Below, in pieces: positions 28,273 through 39,692 of a stretch of 64,000 nucleotides of DNA. The notes beneath the pieces were generated by a model. That model worked only from the letters and a program-made list of their open reading frames with translations. It had not been told where the DNA came from and made no database searches. Each line of letters begins with the position of its first letter. Within the stretch, counting starts at the first letter, position 1. The translations under genes and the position numbers were made by a program. Source of the DNA: Porcisia hertigi (taxonomy: Eukaryota > Euglenozoa > Kinetoplastea > Trypanosomatida > Trypanosomatidae); NCBI RefSeq assembly GCF_017918235.1, contig NC_090586.1, positions 1 through 64,000 of the forward strand. The letters run 5' to 3'.

Positions 28273-30192
28273 CTAGACGGATGGTTGGACCTCCTGCTCA
28301 GCTCGCGCGGCTACGACCTCCCGCTCTGCCGAAAAAGAGTCGAGCACGGTGGAGAAGCTGGAAAATGTCTCCATAAAATGCAGGATAAACGCGGAGAAAA
28401 GTCCAACACCGTACGAGACCTCCCAGGTGAGATGATGATTAAAGATGAGGCTCAGGAGGGCGGACGTTCCGTAGCTGAGGGGAACCTCAATGAACAGGAG
28501 TGAGAGCAGCACGAACAGCAGCTGCGCCTCAGCCGACCGCATGTCTTTCACGAACGGTTCCATTAGGCTCAGGTTGAGCGCCAGAGCAAGAAGAAAATAC
28601 GCGGTAAGAAACCAGTGGTAGCCGTTGTTGAGGCTCCAGTCAACGCCATCGTCGAATAGCGTCACTACGAAAAATAGCGCTTTCAAGACGTACGCCCCGC
28701 CCCCTGCGAACCCCACTGCCATTACCAAATACACAAACCGTGCTACGTAGTGCCGAATGGCTGACTCTATAAAGGGACTGCTAGTGATGAGATCTGGGTT
28801 CTGTGGAACAATAACGCGCACGAGTGTGTACGGTGTCTTGCACTCGGCACACACGCGACGGTGGTCCGGGTTGCTAGTCATCTCTCGCCACCGTTCAAGA
28901 CAGTGGCGGTGCACAAACTGGCTCGAGCCGTTGCAAGCGCATGGTGCGAAGAGGTCGTCGAGCTGCCGCGAAGAGCGGCAGATGCGGCATATTGGCCTCG
29001 GGCCATCTTCCTCCTCATCTCCACCCGAGAGGTTCGCAGTGTTCAGGTCGGTGCTTTCCCGCTCCGAAACTGTGACGCGCTCGTCAGCCGGCGCACGGCG
29101 GTATCGTGTGTTCAGCCACCGAGGGTACAACGTGCAGCACGCAGCCAGGCATGCGAGGGCTTGCACGTTGGCCCACACATACGCCACACTCTTCTGCAGA
29201 GCGCCCCCTGCCACTTTGGCGGCACGCTGAAGAAAAATGAGCGGGCCGGCGCTGATGTCTCCGTTGTACAGCAACGTGTGTGGTAATGCACCCTCGCCTC
29301 TACGCTGGCCGGCCATCAGCGCCCCAACCTCCCGCGTCACGGTGAGGAAGGAAAAGGTTGTCGCAGCGCTCACCACAAGAAGCACCAAGCGACCCGCTAC
29401 ACTCTCGATCCACCACCGATGGTTGAGGGGATTGAAAGTGGGCGGCGGGCTCAGTACAAGGACACCGTCCACAAGTGTCTCAGCGTCGTGCGGGAGGCTG
29501 CTGTGGAGTCGGACTCGTAACGGGCTGTTCAACGTGTACCGCTCGTTTAGGCGGAAGAGAAAGCGGGCAGAGTACTGGGTCGGATCTATTTCTTTGTAGC
29601 TGCTCGTGTATGTCAGCACTCGCGAGGAGTAGCACTCGTCTGTGATGTCGGCGCACGTAGCACTGTCTTCCATGCGCATGGACCCATCTTTATCGGGATA
29701 CGCAACGTCTGAGCGATTCAGCTGCCTCTTGAAGTCTTGCAGCGCCTTGGCGGTGCTGGCGAGCGGCGTGGGGTCTTGCCAAACAACGGCATCGAAGTTG
29801 GCTTCATAGTGGTGGCGAAAGCGGAACATTAGATATACAATGCAATCTTCAAAATTGCATGCATCAGTTGAGCCAGATTCCACGACGCAATACGGAACAA
29901 TGAGAAGCTCCTGTGTGTCGACCACATAGCTCTTTTCGTGACCGTGAAACTGGAGAGGAGCCACAGAAACGGCAGCACTTGGCTCATACTGTGACACAAA
30001 GAGACTGCGGTGTCCAAAAGACACAGACTCAGACGTGCTGGTCGTCGAAAGTATACGGGAGTTGTTAATGTCGAAAAGGGCCAGCGTCAGTACAGATTTC
30101 GATGGGGGACTGGCGTACGTAGATGTTAACGCAAGGGAGCACAGGGCGAGAACGGCCATCATGGTGGCGAATCCCTGGTGAAGCGTCGTCAT
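28273..30192 (-). CDS. RING-CH (MARCH-type) membrane E3 ubiquitin ligase
   Basis: This 639-residue protein starts with a signal peptide (MMAVLALCSLALTSTYAS). A ~220-residue lumenal domain follows, then a first transmembrane helix (LVLLVVSAATTFSFL). A cytosolic RING-CH finger near residues 400-450 has the C4HC3 order: CRICR, CAC, HRHC and CAEC, with the Trp of LERWREM. At least three further membrane helices follow (for example YFLLALALNLSL and LLFVLLSLLFIEVPL). RING-CH proteins ubiquitinate membrane proteins in ER, Golgi or endosomes. A large lumenal domain before the RING is unusual compared with mammalian MARCH proteins. I chose the ATG at 30192 because it opens the signal peptide; 92 upstream codons in frame are Cys/Ser-rich untranslated-looking sequence. 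Confidence 0.88.
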   Translation of the reverse strand: MTTLHQGFATMMAVLALCSLALTSTYASPPSKSVLTLALFDINNSRILSTTSTSESVSFGHRSLFVSQYEPSAAVSVAPLQFHGHEKSYVVDTQELLIVPYCVVESGSTDACNFEDCIVYLMFRFRHHYEANFDAVVWQDPTPLASTAKALQDFKRQLNRSDVAYPDKDGSMRMEDSATCADITDECYSSRVLTYTSSYKEIDPTQYSARFLFRLNERYTLNSPLRVRLHSSLPHDAETLVDGVLVLSPPPTFNPLNHRWWIESVAGRLVLLVVSAATTFSFLTVTREVGALMAGQRRGEGALPHTLLYNGDISAGPLIFLQRAAKVAGGALQKSVAYVWANVQALACLAACCTLYPRWLNTRYRRAPADERVTVSERESTDLNTANLSGGDEEEDGPRPICRICRSSRQLDDLFAPCACNGSSQFVHRHCLERWREMTSNPDHRRVCAECKTPYTLVRVIVPQNPDLITSSPFIESAIRHYVARFVYLVMAVGFAGGGAYVLKALFFVVTLFDDGVDWSLNNGYHWFLTAYFLLALALNLSLMEPFVKDMRSAEAQLLFVLLSLLFIEVPLSYGTSALLSLIFNHHLTWEVSYGVGLFSAFILHFMETFSSFSTVLDSFSAEREVVAARAEQEVQPSV

Positions 30193-31925
30193 TGCCGCGC
30201 TCGAAAGGCGAAGGGACCAGGGGATATGAATGGAGGGAGGAAAAAGGATAAACTCGAGGTGACCCTCGCAAATGAGATCAAAAAGAGAGAGAGAAATGCC
30301 GAGTGAATTCCCTTTCTGTACAAAGATGCAACAAAAACGAAGCACCGCAAACGCGCATGAACGACGACGACAACACAAGACAAAACATCCCAGATGATTT
30401 CGCACGGACGCACGTACAGAACAGGAGAGGCAAAATCCGCAGGGTCGACAAGAAGAAGAAGCAAACACGCAAAGTGCAGAAATTACATCTCTTCAGGGGG
30501 AATATGTGGGGTGCCCATTTTTTTTTTCGGAGGGGGGGGGTTACCGAACGTGGGACACGATAAACAGGACAGAAGAGTGACGTGGAAACACACAAAGGGG
30601 TGGAGAGTAGAGTAGGAAGAATCCAGTATGGAGAAAGGCCCACAGGAGGGGCGGAGAGAGTTGAGGCGGCTGCATCGAGCAATGAAACCGATAGGGTCTA
30701 ATAATAACGGAAGACGACAATCAGCCACTGCGACAGGCGCAACGCACGCACATTGTACGCTTTACAACGAAATGAAGAAGCGTCCGCCTATGCAGCCTGC
30801 GCTCCGCTCACTTGGCCTTTCCCCTTGGAGATCAGGTATGCACGTGGGATTGCGGAGCTTAACGAAAAAGGTGGGGGGAGATAGCGCCCCCCCCCCTCTC
30901 CAACCCTTCTCGTCTAGCGTCGCCACACATGCGCGCGCAATAGTCACCTGCGTCGAGTGTTAGAGCGACCCCTCGTCTCCGTTCTACCCATACCACCACC
31001 TCTCGCAGCCCCTTAGTCGCTGCACCGCAGCTGAAGCAAAAGAGAGAGAGACATGGTACGTGAAAAGGAAAGGCAGAGAAAAAAGACGAGTTAGCGTAGT
31101 CCAAATCCTTTCCGGCCCTTTATTTCAGTCTAGTCGTTTTTTCGTCCTCCATCTCTTTTCTGTACGGAGATCCAACACATAAAAAAAATTTCCTCCAAGA
31201 CTCTAGAGCGCACGAACTAGAATCCATATTTGACGCACAGGCTTTCACAACCACCTTAGAAAAATAAAAGACGAATGAAAGTAAAACAAAAGACGGAAAG
31301 CGTTTGTCGCACACACACACACACATGCCCATACAGACTCCCACACGCACACACACACACACACGTAGAGAGAAATAAATACACAGATGCATGTATATAT
31401 ATATATATATACATGCAAACAAGCCCACACAAACACACGAGGTGGGCGAAGTGGCTACTATAATCGAACACGTTTTTTTTTTCATTGCCATTTTGTCCAT
31501 TCATTTTTAACGTGTTTTAGTACTTCATCTGGTCTCATTTTTTTTTTGTTGCTGATTACGTTCTTTATTCGTGCGTCTGTGCGCATCAGAATTTTCCTTT
31601 TTTCACGTTTTCTCATTAGATTTTTTTTAGCAAAAGGTCCACGTCCGAACCTATGTGCACTTTCCTGCTCCCTCTTGCGCGTGCGCTCAATGTGCTGCAC
31701 TGATGTGATGGCGGCACGCGTGAAGAAGCGCTGTATGGATTGCTCAAAGTAAATAGATGAAGTCGAAGTAATCGGAGGGAAGAAAAAAGACACATACACA
31801 CGCGCAGGCGAAAAATAAACACAAAAAAAACCACACAGACACACACACACACACAGAGCTGAAGTGAGAAGCGCACGTACCGCATTCCATATCTTCTTAT
31901 TTTTACGTATGCCGCCGCACTACCA
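30193..31925. other. Long intergenic spacer, RING-CH to WW/CCCH gene
   Basis: It holds T10 and G9 tracts at 30518-30540, CA arrays near 31311-31326, 31347-31364 and 31834-31854, a perfect (AT)10 at 31393-31412 and several T-runs. The CA and AT tracts fall in the 3' UTR of the WW/CCCH gene. No gene is seen. Confidence 0.65.
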
Positions 31926-32279
31926 TTAGGCGCTCGTAGGCGCATCGTTGCGAGGCTGTATCGCGGGGTTGCGGAGCTCCACGGATCCGTGTGCAAAAGC
32001 GCAGCGATCGCCCCATGCGCAGTTACCGTTCTTCTCCCAGTAGATGCACATCTTTGACTTCATCTTTGACCTATCAATACCCTGGCGGCCACCACGGAAT
32101 CCCGTACCGCGGCCGCGGTTGTTGTTGTTGTTGTAGTACGGCTCGTAGGCAGTTGGCGGGATACTCCAGTGGGTAGTCTTCGTATTGTGGTCAATGTAGT
32201 AGGGCTTTCCATCGGCCGTATACGAAAGCTGCCAGCCAGGTGGCAACATGGGCTGCTGGCCGAAGTACGCTTGTTGCAT
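31926..32279 (-). CDS. WW plus CCCH zinc-finger RNA-binding protein (ZFP2/ZFP3 family)
   Basis: This 117-residue protein has a WW domain at residues ~11-43 ([20 protein letters not shown], then TTHWSIPP), an Asn run and an RGG-like patch ([15 protein letters not shown]), and one CCCH finger near 78-95 ([20 protein letters not shown], spacing C8C5C3H). This exact combination is known from the trypanosome ZFP2 and ZFP3 proteins, small regulators of life-cycle differentiation that bind mRNA and meet partners through WW-proline contacts. Which of the paralogues this is cannot be decided by eye. The start is the only suitable ATG. Confidence 0.9.
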   Translation of the reverse strand: MQQAYFGQQPMLPPGWQLSYTADGKPYYIDHNTKTTHWSIPPTAYEPYYNNNNNRGRGTGFRGGRQGIDRSKMKSKMCIYWEKNGNCAWGDRCAFAHGSVELRNPAIQPRNDAPTSA

Positions 32280-33245
32280 TCTGATAGAAGTCGAGTTACT
32301 TTAAAGGATTATTACCTTACTCTATAGAGGGGGAACAAAAAAAATCAGTGTCAACATCGAGGCACACAATCCCAAGGAGGAGGCGAGGGGAGCCCAATGG
32401 GAAGCACAGGCATGTTAAGGTGTGTGCATGTGCGTGTTTGAGATATCGGTGATAGGGAGAAGCACAAAAACAGCGAGAAGCGGAGAAAAGAATGCGAGGA
32501 AAGGGGTCGGTTGAGACGCAGCTGATGAGGAAAAAAAAACAGCAACCCAAGTTGGTGGAATATCAGTGACCGCGAGAGCCGGACTGATCCGCACACTGAC
32601 GCCGAAACAACTACGGAACGCCAAAAGCAAGAGTCAGGTTTTACGCAACATAGGCAAGGAAACGCATCGGAAAAGGGGCCTGGACGCGAGGGGAATCGGG
32701 GGGAGGGGGGGGGCGGCGCAAATGTGCTTGGAGACGCACACATGAGGATTGCATCCCCATCTCCCAGTGCTTGAACTCCAAGGGAAGGCGACGAGATACG
32801 AGGTTCCTCTCACAAGCGTCCCGACACCCTGGCCGATCCAGTGATGCCTCCGCATGTCTTCGTGTATGTGTGTGTGTGTGTGTGTAAATGTGCCAGTATC
32901 AAGGGGGGCTGAACAACGGTGGACAGCATTCGCGCGCTGCAAGCAGCAACAACAGCGAGGAAAAAAATACCCAGACAAAGCAAAGAGAGTAAAAGGTCTC
33001 CAAAAGAACTCTGAGGGGAGGGAAGTGGAGGGGATAAAACCCCAAAGGGGGATAAACAATGCCAACGCAGTTTTCTCCACATGGGGGTGCTAGTATACAT
33101 AAATATCAGCCGATAGCCCCTGCCTTGGCGCATCGAAGATGTGCGCAAGGTTGGTGTCAGTAAGCATGTCGACGCACCGCGATGCTCTCACGATTGCTGT
33201 GCGTAGGGATAGGTGGATCAGAGATGACCACGTGGCCTGGATCCT
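32280..33245. other. Intergenic spacer
   Basis: It contains an A-run at 32529-32537, G-rich sequence at 32698-32716, and (GT)n at 32867-32885. No gene is seen. Confidence 0.65.
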
Positions 33246-33941
33246 TTAAAAATATCGGTAAAGGCCTTTTGAAGGGCGGCAGCTGAGCATCCTATCCACG
33301 TAGCGATCGTTCATGTCGTGGCGATCAGCGAAGCAGTGTCGTGTCTCGAGCTTTGCGCTCCGGCTCGTCGCATAAGGTTTGACACCGCCAAGGGAGAGAC
33401 TAAAATTTACGATGGACTCCTCGATATGCCTGGGGAGATGCGGACGGGGGGTAAACAGCGCCGCCCGATGCTTCTCCGCCACCTCTATGCGGGGATCCTC
33501 TGTAGTCATGGGAATGACATAGGGTGCCTCAGTCGGCACAGGCGAGCCTAGAGCGTCGCATGCGAGCGAGCCTTTCATGAATATAGCCGCATCCAATGGG
33601 GTACCATCTGTGCGCTTCAAGTCGTCGATCGTCTTGAATCCATTAGTAGTGCTAATGGGGTAGAGTGGCTTTCGGGTCGTATCTCGCCGTGCAGCTTTTA
33701 CAAACGGGAGCGAACGCACGCGTGTCGAGGGACGAGCCACACCAAATGTCTCGTGGCTGGCGCGAATAGCCGCGACAGATTTCAGTACCTCCATGCGCCG
33801 TTTGACGAACATGGACTCGGCGCTCTCCTTTGGCAATCGCATCTCGGGTGAGGTAAAGGCGCTCCGTGTGAAATGGCCAGTCAACTCGGATAGCAAACCC
33901 GCGGGCGAATACGGAAGCGGGGGATTCGCCTCACCTGACAT
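33246..33941 (-). CDS. Unrecognised soluble protein, 231 residues
   Basis: This is a hydrophilic protein with short proline-containing stretches (NPPLPYSPAG, KPLYPISTTNGF, FTPRPHLPRH) and no membrane helix, signal peptide or catalytic motif that I recognise. The basic C terminus (MLSCRPSKGLYRYF) ends in aromatic residues. It sits in its own interval between two CCCH genes, and its length and even codon composition support it as a gene. I prefer the ATG at 33941 (MSGEANPPLPY); an in-frame start 18 codons upstream is possible. Repeated short Pro/Tyr motifs are seen in axonemal inner proteins, but that is only a resemblance. Confidence 0.65.
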   Translation of the reverse strand: MSGEANPPLPYSPAGLLSELTGHFTRSAFTSPEMRLPKESAESMFVKRRMEVLKSVAAIRASHETFGVARPSTRVRSLPFVKAARRDTTRKPLYPISTTNGFKTIDDLKRTDGTPLDAAIFMKGSLACDALGSPVPTEAPYVIPMTTEDPRIEVAEKHRAALFTPRPHLPRHIEESIVNFSLSLGGVKPYATSRSAKLETRHCFADRHDMNDRYVDRMLSCRPSKGLYRYF

Positions 33942-35576
33942 GGCTACGCGTTCACCCTGCGACACGGACAGTTCAATGTCGCCTAGCGTGTGCAATCAAC
34001 GGGTGTTAAAGAAGGACAAACAATGAAGGGGGGAGGACAGGGATGGGGATTGTTTGGCCTCGGACAAGGCAGAAGGGGGCGAGGTGGCACCCCCAAAAAT
34101 AATATATATACACATCCACGCACGCATACACAGCAGTCTAGTAGGTAATAATACTTTAAAGCAGTCAGCAAAGATAAGAGAGCAGCTGCCGCAGCATTGT
34201 GTGTGTAGATGTGGGTGTGTGTGTGTAATTGTACGCGGCGGATACATGAAAATTCGTCACAGATCGATAGGCTCGATCCGTGCGCATTTTTTTTGTGCGC
34301 CACACCCCCTTGTATATTGCGCAAGGCCTCTTGCCGAAGAAAGACCCACTTGAGGCTTGAGTCGTTTGTCAGTGTTCGATAGCATTGTTGTGCCTCCTGG
34401 GTCTCGGGAGCCTTTTGCTCACTTTTTCTTTGTGTGTGTGTGTTGGTTATCACGGTTGGTTGTGATAGTAGTAGTAGTAGTACTGGTGATCGCAGTTCCT
34501 TCGCTGCTAAGGGGGACAGCCCAGAAAAATCTGGCAAGGGAAGACGAGAAGAGACCCAATGAAACCAGGCAAGCACACGCGCCGCGGACAAGAGAACACA
34601 AAAAGGAAACACAAACACAACAGAAAAAAACATCGAAAAAACAGCCAACAAAGAGGTGAAGATATGAGGATTACCAACACAATACACCTGCTCAATTGGG
34701 GGAGGGGGGATTCGATTAGCCTTGGCACAACACAGAGACACATAAGCACATACAGACACGCCTCGGAGAAACGCCTCGCAAGTAAAACAGACAAACGCAA
34801 AAAAAAAAAACACACACAGCACAAAAGTCATCGCACCGCTGTCAGACGAGGTGCTGCACAACATCACAAGATGGGAGGACGGCAAAAGGGGGGGGGGGGG
34901 GTATTAAAGAAGGGGGAGTGGACTAAATGAACGCACGTGCACGGAGGAATGTGCATAGGGATGAAGGGGAGTGCGAATTACAAGGCCAAACACACTTCGA
35001 ACGCGCTACACCTCTGGAAAAAAAAGAAACCACTATTTGAGCGCGACAATGTGTAACCTGGGCGTTCTCCCTCTACTGTGCTGGCGTGTGTATATCCTCG
35101 GTCTATCTTCGATATATTTTTCATAAAGTAGACCCACACAAACACACAAACAAACAGAACCACGACGCAACGGCAGTTTTAGGGTAGATGACCATGTCCC
35201 TTACACACATAGAGAAAAAAACAAGCAACAACAGCGGAAAATACGGGGGGAGGGGGGGGAAGACAAACGCGGGACGTAAAACACGGGAGGGGGGGTGATG
35301 AAAAGCAACACTTGAAAAGTTCTTCACAACGTTTACATAAAGGAATTAAAAGGAAAAACAACGTGATTCGCACCTTACACACCGACGCAGTAGTTTTGAT
35401 CATGCATCGGAAGCGGAACCCCAGAAGAATAGATGACATGCACACACACATACACACACACGCAGAAAGACAAAGAAACACAGAAACACAACTATTCCCG
35501 CCTAGCTGGACTGTTCTCTTTCCGGCATGATTAGTGATCCCCATCTCTCCTTCGTGCCGAGCACCGGGCCTTTGAA
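33942..35576. other. Long intergenic spacer with G14 run
   Basis: It holds a G14 run at 34888-34901, a further G-rich stretch at 35245-35259, (GT)n at 34214-34226 and 34431-34442, and an AT tract at 34101-34109. Open frames on both strands are low-complexity. It includes the 3' UTR of the 35577-36236 gene. No gene is seen. Confidence 0.65.
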
Positions 35577-36236
35577 TCAGTTCTGTAGCATCAAATGAGT
35601 AAAGGTCGCTGTCGTGTCTTTTGTTGGAACCTTCAGAGGAAACGCTAGCGCTGGAGGTAGGTTGAGCTCTAAGTACGGCTCCGGCGGATTATACTTGGGA
35701 GGTGCTGGCAGTTTGCCCATAGGCACCAACTGCGGTGAAGCTGAAGCAGAACCAGCCATCGAGGGCGGCTGGTGCTTTGCTGTTTTAGTGGGGCCGAATA
35801 CTCTACTCTGGGTGGCGCTCGGGCTGCTGAGCATCATGGGGAGAGAGGAGCCAGCTGCTTTCAGTGGCTGACTAGCCGTGCCTGCCACCATCTGCGTCTG
35901 AGGAGATGCCACTGTCTTCTGTGCATTATGAACGTTTGGATTGAGAATGAATCCAAGCCCATTGACGTCCAGGTGACGTTCGTCAGGTAGCTCGTGAAGA
36001 TAGGGACAGTTTGAGCCACGCAGACACCCACCATTCACAAAGTACTTGCACACCTCTTGCGTACGATCATGTGAGGGTACTGCACCGGAGACTACGCCAT
36101 TCACCGCACCGCCTGTCTGAAGTGACATCATCGTCTGCTTTGCCCCTGATGGCATAAAGACGTAGCCGCCGGGAGCACCAGCTGGTGGTCGAGAACCATT
36201 CACGGATGGAACCGGACTTGAAGAGAGATTCCACAT
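35577..36236 (-). CDS. CCCH zinc-finger protein, 219 residues
   Basis: A single CCCH finger lies near residues 63-82 (VCKYFVNGGCLRGSNCPYLH, spacing C7C5C3H), preceded and followed by low-complexity Ser/Pro/Gly/Ala sequence. The C terminus (PPEPYLELNLPPALAFPL) is proline-rich and could be a partner-binding segment. Single CCCH proteins of this kind in trypanosomatids are mostly mRNA regulators. A pyrimidine-rich tract followed by AG (CTCAGAG) stands just upstream of the ATG at 36236 on the minus strand, so I use that start. The specific orthologue is not recognised. Confidence 0.85.
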   Translation of the reverse strand: MWNLSSSPVPSVNGSRPPAGAPGGYVFMPSGAKQTMMSLQTGGAVNGVVSGAVPSHDRTQEVCKYFVNGGCLRGSNCPYLHELPDERHLDVNGLGFILNPNVHNAQKTVASPQTQMVAGTASQPLKAAGSSLPMMLSSPSATQSRVFGPTKTAKHQPPSMAGSASASPQLVPMGKLPAPPKYNPPEPYLELNLPPALAFPLKVPTKDTTATFTHLMLQN

Positions 36237-37464
36237 CTTCACTCTGAGACACGAGAGGAAGATGGGGGTGTGTCAATATAGAAAAAAAAAGAGAATCACA
36301 AACCAACCTGCGCGCACCAAGCGAAGCAGAAACCAGGATGGAGGAGGTAAGCAGTGGCTACGTGAGTATCGAGATAGGGGTGGGAGGAGGCAAAATGGAA
36401 GGTATGAACAACAAAGCCCGGAATGTAGAGCGAAAATCACTCACTTCGTCTGCGTACCCCGTGGCGGCGGGGCGTGACTGCAGAATGAATGACGGAGCAC
36501 ACACACACACACGCACGGGTATTTCCCCCCTTCCTTTTTTTTTGCAGGGGCAGAAAAATTGACGGATGTCCCAAACATGCGCTTTGTACGAGCAGTAACA
36601 GTTGCAGGGGGGTGATACAGTTAACCGTGTGGGGAAGAGAGAGGATGAGCGATTGAGCGACGAGTTGGCGGAGGATCGCACGGTTGAGTCACACATGCAC
36701 ACACACAAACTTACGCCAACCACGGGGGCTATCTTGAGCGCAGTCTTCGTATTCACTTTTCTGTGGCTGGTGTGTCTCGAAATGTGCTACAGCGTGTATG
36801 GATGCTCTCCTCTTTGGGGGGGGAGGGAGAATAAGAAAGCCGGAGCCAACCTACGCAGATGCAAGGCAAGGACACACTTAGACGGGAGAGAACGCATCAA
36901 AAGAATCAGATGATGATTAGATGTAGTTGAAGTCGAGTACAGCGGAGACGACGAGGGCGCACGTTAAGCCTCTCATACATCTATGCGTATCAAGCAGTTT
37001 ATGAGTCTGCAGCGTGCGTTAAGATGCGGGCGGCAATCCCCCCCCCTACGGGCCCTGCCAAGCGCATACATCTAGACGTGTGGGGGCAGCACAGTACCGG
37101 GGTGATGCATGCGTTACCAAAGACGGCCGAAGTGCTACTATATATGTTACCTTTTTGCATGACTTCGAGGCTTTTCGGGGGCGGGGGGTGCACGTGTAAC
37201 TCAACTGTTCGGAAGATGAACCTGTGGAAAAAAGAATTCAAAAACATCACAAAACTGCGTAGGATTACTCTCCCCTTCGCACGCACGCACGCACGCACGC
37301 ACACAAGCCTCATGCACATCATGCCATCATTGCCTGGGGTGCCAGCCATTAACCGGCAGCGATGGAAAAGGGGAAACTTGTCGACACACACACACACACA
37401 CAAAGGCCTGGATAAGCCCCTGCCTCCGGTCCCGAGATCTCACATAGCCACTATCACTCGGTCA
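36237..37464. other. Intergenic spacer
   Basis: It has an A-run at 36282-36291 forming the pyrimidine tract of the CCCH gene, CA arrays at 36498-36512 and 37384-37402, a T-run at 36535-36543 and a (GCAC)n-like repeat at 37280-37302. No gene is seen. Confidence 0.65.
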
Positions 37465-38460
37465 TCACAAACTTCGGTGCTTCTCCTTTGTCCGCTCCAC
37501 AATGAAGCGGCGGATGTACATCATGACGGGGATTAGAAGGACCACAAAAACAACGGTAACAGCGCCCACTGCGCGACTCTTGCACTTCACACATGAGCAT
37601 TCAAACCCCCAGCGTTTCTTCATGGCCAATGCCAGACGAGAGAGTGGTAGGTTGTTGCCCGGCATGTAATTGATAAAGAGCTCTTCGCCTTCCCGAATGG
37701 GCCGCACCGCACGAGCGCTAAGGAAAAAATTGCTTTTGAGAGCATTGTACGTTATGGAGAGCTCCACATTCGGCTCGCAGCTGTGGTTGAGGTACGAGGC
37801 CTCTGGGAAAAGGCAGATGCCTCGGCGACCACGGTAGTCTACCTCGAAACGGTTGAACTCAATGATGAGAGGCAACTTCTGCAGATCGTAAGAAGAGAAT
37901 TCGCCGCTCATCAGACAGCTGGAGCCGTTGCGGAACGCTCCTTCAGCCCCAGGGGCGCGCACCTCTTCCGCAAAATCGAAAACGTCACGCTCGCGAGTGA
38001 AGTAAGAAAAGCCACCAGACATAAGCGAGAGGATGCGGTGCTTGACGTACTGCTGATCCTGTGGTGTTCCATGGACAACTTTGCTGAAGATCTCCTTGGT
38101 CATGATAAGCACCTGTTCTCGAAGTGGCTGTTGATCGCTCTCCCCGATGTACATGCAGTAGGCGGGGATATTCATGATTTCACGGCCGTAACTGATCTCC
38201 CGCTCCGCAAACACGCCGCGGGCAAATGCGCCACCGAAGCTGGCATTCATATCGATTTTCACATCTGTTGTCACAAAACCACCAGGAGGGACCTCGATCC
38301 TGCCCTGAACGGTCGACACTCTAGCAAAGCCACGAGCAGACACAAGAAGTGAGCTGTGGTGTGAAGAAGAAATTACGGTGCTCAGTGGCACGCGTACAGC
38401 TGCAGTGGGAGCAGACCAGCAGCGAAGCGACCCCGTTGCCACTTTGGAAGGGACACGCAT
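37465..38460 (-). CDS. SET-domain protein with post-SET cysteines and a C-terminal membrane anchor
   Basis: This 331-residue protein has an Arg/Ser-rich N terminus that could be a mitochondrial presequence. The SET region shows the SAM-binding NHSCEPN (in SYLNHSCEPNVELS, near 228), the tyrosine motif GEELFINYMPG, and the post-SET zinc cluster CSCVKC (near 290), all intact, as in SMYD-type lysine methyltransferases. Directly after the cluster comes one hydrophobic helix (AVTVVFVVLLIPVMMYI, near 297-313) and a basic tail. A methyltransferase fixed to a membrane by its C terminus, with the catalytic domain facing the cytosol, is unusual. The first ATG is at 38460, one codon after a GTG. Confidence 0.87.
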   Translation of the reverse strand: MRVPSKVATGSLRCWSAPTAAVRVPLSTVISSSHHSSLLVSARGFARVSTVQGRIEVPPGGFVTTDVKIDMNASFGGAFARGVFAEREISYGREIMNIPAYCMYIGESDQQPLREQVLIMTKEIFSKVVHGTPQDQQYVKHRILSLMSGGFSYFTRERDVFDFAEEVRAPGAEGAFRNGSSCLMSGEFSSYDLQKLPLIIEFNRFEVDYRGRRGICLFPEASYLNHSCEPNVELSITYNALKSNFFLSARAVRPIREGEELFINYMPGNNLPLSRLALAMKKRWGFECSCVKCKSRAVGAVTVVFVVLLIPVMMYIRRFIVERTKEKHRSL

Positions 38461-39180
38461 CACGAGTAATCTGGAGCTGCACCGCGAGTGTGGCTAAGGC
38501 ACCTCGTTCTCTACGCTCTCAGAAGCCTGCCTCTAGTCAAGAACCTGTGTGACGGTCGTAGAGAGGAAAAAACAGCGGAACGAAGGCGGTGGTGCGGGCA
38601 CCACTTACGCACTCCCGAGCGGATGTCCGTAGGCACTCGCGTGTGTGTGTGTGTGTGCAAATGCGCTCGAGCTATGGGTGGGACTGGCCCTGGATCCTAG
38701 CGTGCGCACAGCATAGGAAAGCAAACACAAATGTGGTGTATTCGGGAAAGCAACAGCAGCCGCGAAGCATTCGGAAAACAAATTTGTGGAGATGAGTTGA
38801 GAATAGCAGCACGGGCAGAAGAAAGCGAGCAGTATAGGTTTTGGTCGGATCTGAAAATACCCCTGGAGTTGACCGAGTTGGTGCACGTCGACAACGGCAG
38901 CCAATGAACGCGCCGGTGACTCGGAGGCGAAGCTACACCAATGAGTTCGATGGCAGGTCATTGCGATTGGCTTGCGGACGATCTCCCCCCCCCCCCTCTC
39001 CCCGGCCTGAAAGAGGTCCCACTCGAAAATATGGACTGTGTACACTTGAATGCAGCTTCTCTTTTTCAAGAACGTCAAGGGGCACTTGCACGACCCTCAA
39101 CCTCCGCCCGCCACGAAGGAGTAAACCCGTACACATATTTTTTGTCGAAAGATGTCCACCGTGGGATACAACGTATGAGT
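38461..39180. other. Intergenic spacer
   Basis: It contains the SET gene's splice region, (GT)n at 38641-38655 and a C-run at 38988-38997. No gene is seen before the SIDER-like element begins. Confidence 0.6.
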
Positions 39181-39692
39181 GCAACCACAGACTCCCTTCA
39201 CCACCACCACCACCACCCGCCCTGTACATTGAGCCCCCTCCGTGCGATGCGATAGCAACCAACCACACTATTTGTTTTCTTCCACACAGAAATGGCAGAC
39301 TAAATCACCGGAGAGGAGTCGTTGTCTCGGGCCCTACACACACACACACACACACACACACACGGCGTTTCAAGGCCGCCTCGCAGCCAGCCCTATCATG
39401 CCGGTTCGCCACGCAGTGCGTCTCTCGCGAGGTGGCGCAGACTCCTCGCACTCGTAGGCAGTCAAGGGCAGAGTGAGATGCGAGCCTGTCAGCTTGGCAC
39501 ATCGTCTCGCATATGAGCGGTACAAACGCCTGCACCCTCGCGGGTCATACTGACGCAGCACCATCCACGACCTGACCGCCAAGATGGGCAGAGATCCGTC
39601 ACTCGGACCTCCCGCGTCGTGAGTACCGGGACCGTGCCACCAGCAGAGAGGCACTACGTCATGAGCAAGGAGAATATGGGGCCGCGTGGATT
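39181..39692 (-). mobile_element. SIDER-like degenerate retroposon, copy B
   Basis: This is the second copy of the ~511-bp element at 27476-27986, in the same orientation and again in the spacer downstream of a minus-strand gene (39972-41384). Differences that I see are confined to the CA and CCA microsatellite lengths and a C-to-A change near 39228. I find no clear target-site duplication at either copy. The near identity over 12 kb of distance argues for recent copying or gene conversion. Confidence 0.6.

Noticed and set aside
33983-34885. 300-codon minus-strand open frame between genes
   Set aside because: It is low-complexity, reads through homopolymers and CA repeats, and has no recognisable domain.
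38841-39476. 211-codon plus-strand open frame running into SIDER-like copy B
   Set aside because: It crosses the element boundary and CA repeat and has no motif; it is a chance frame.
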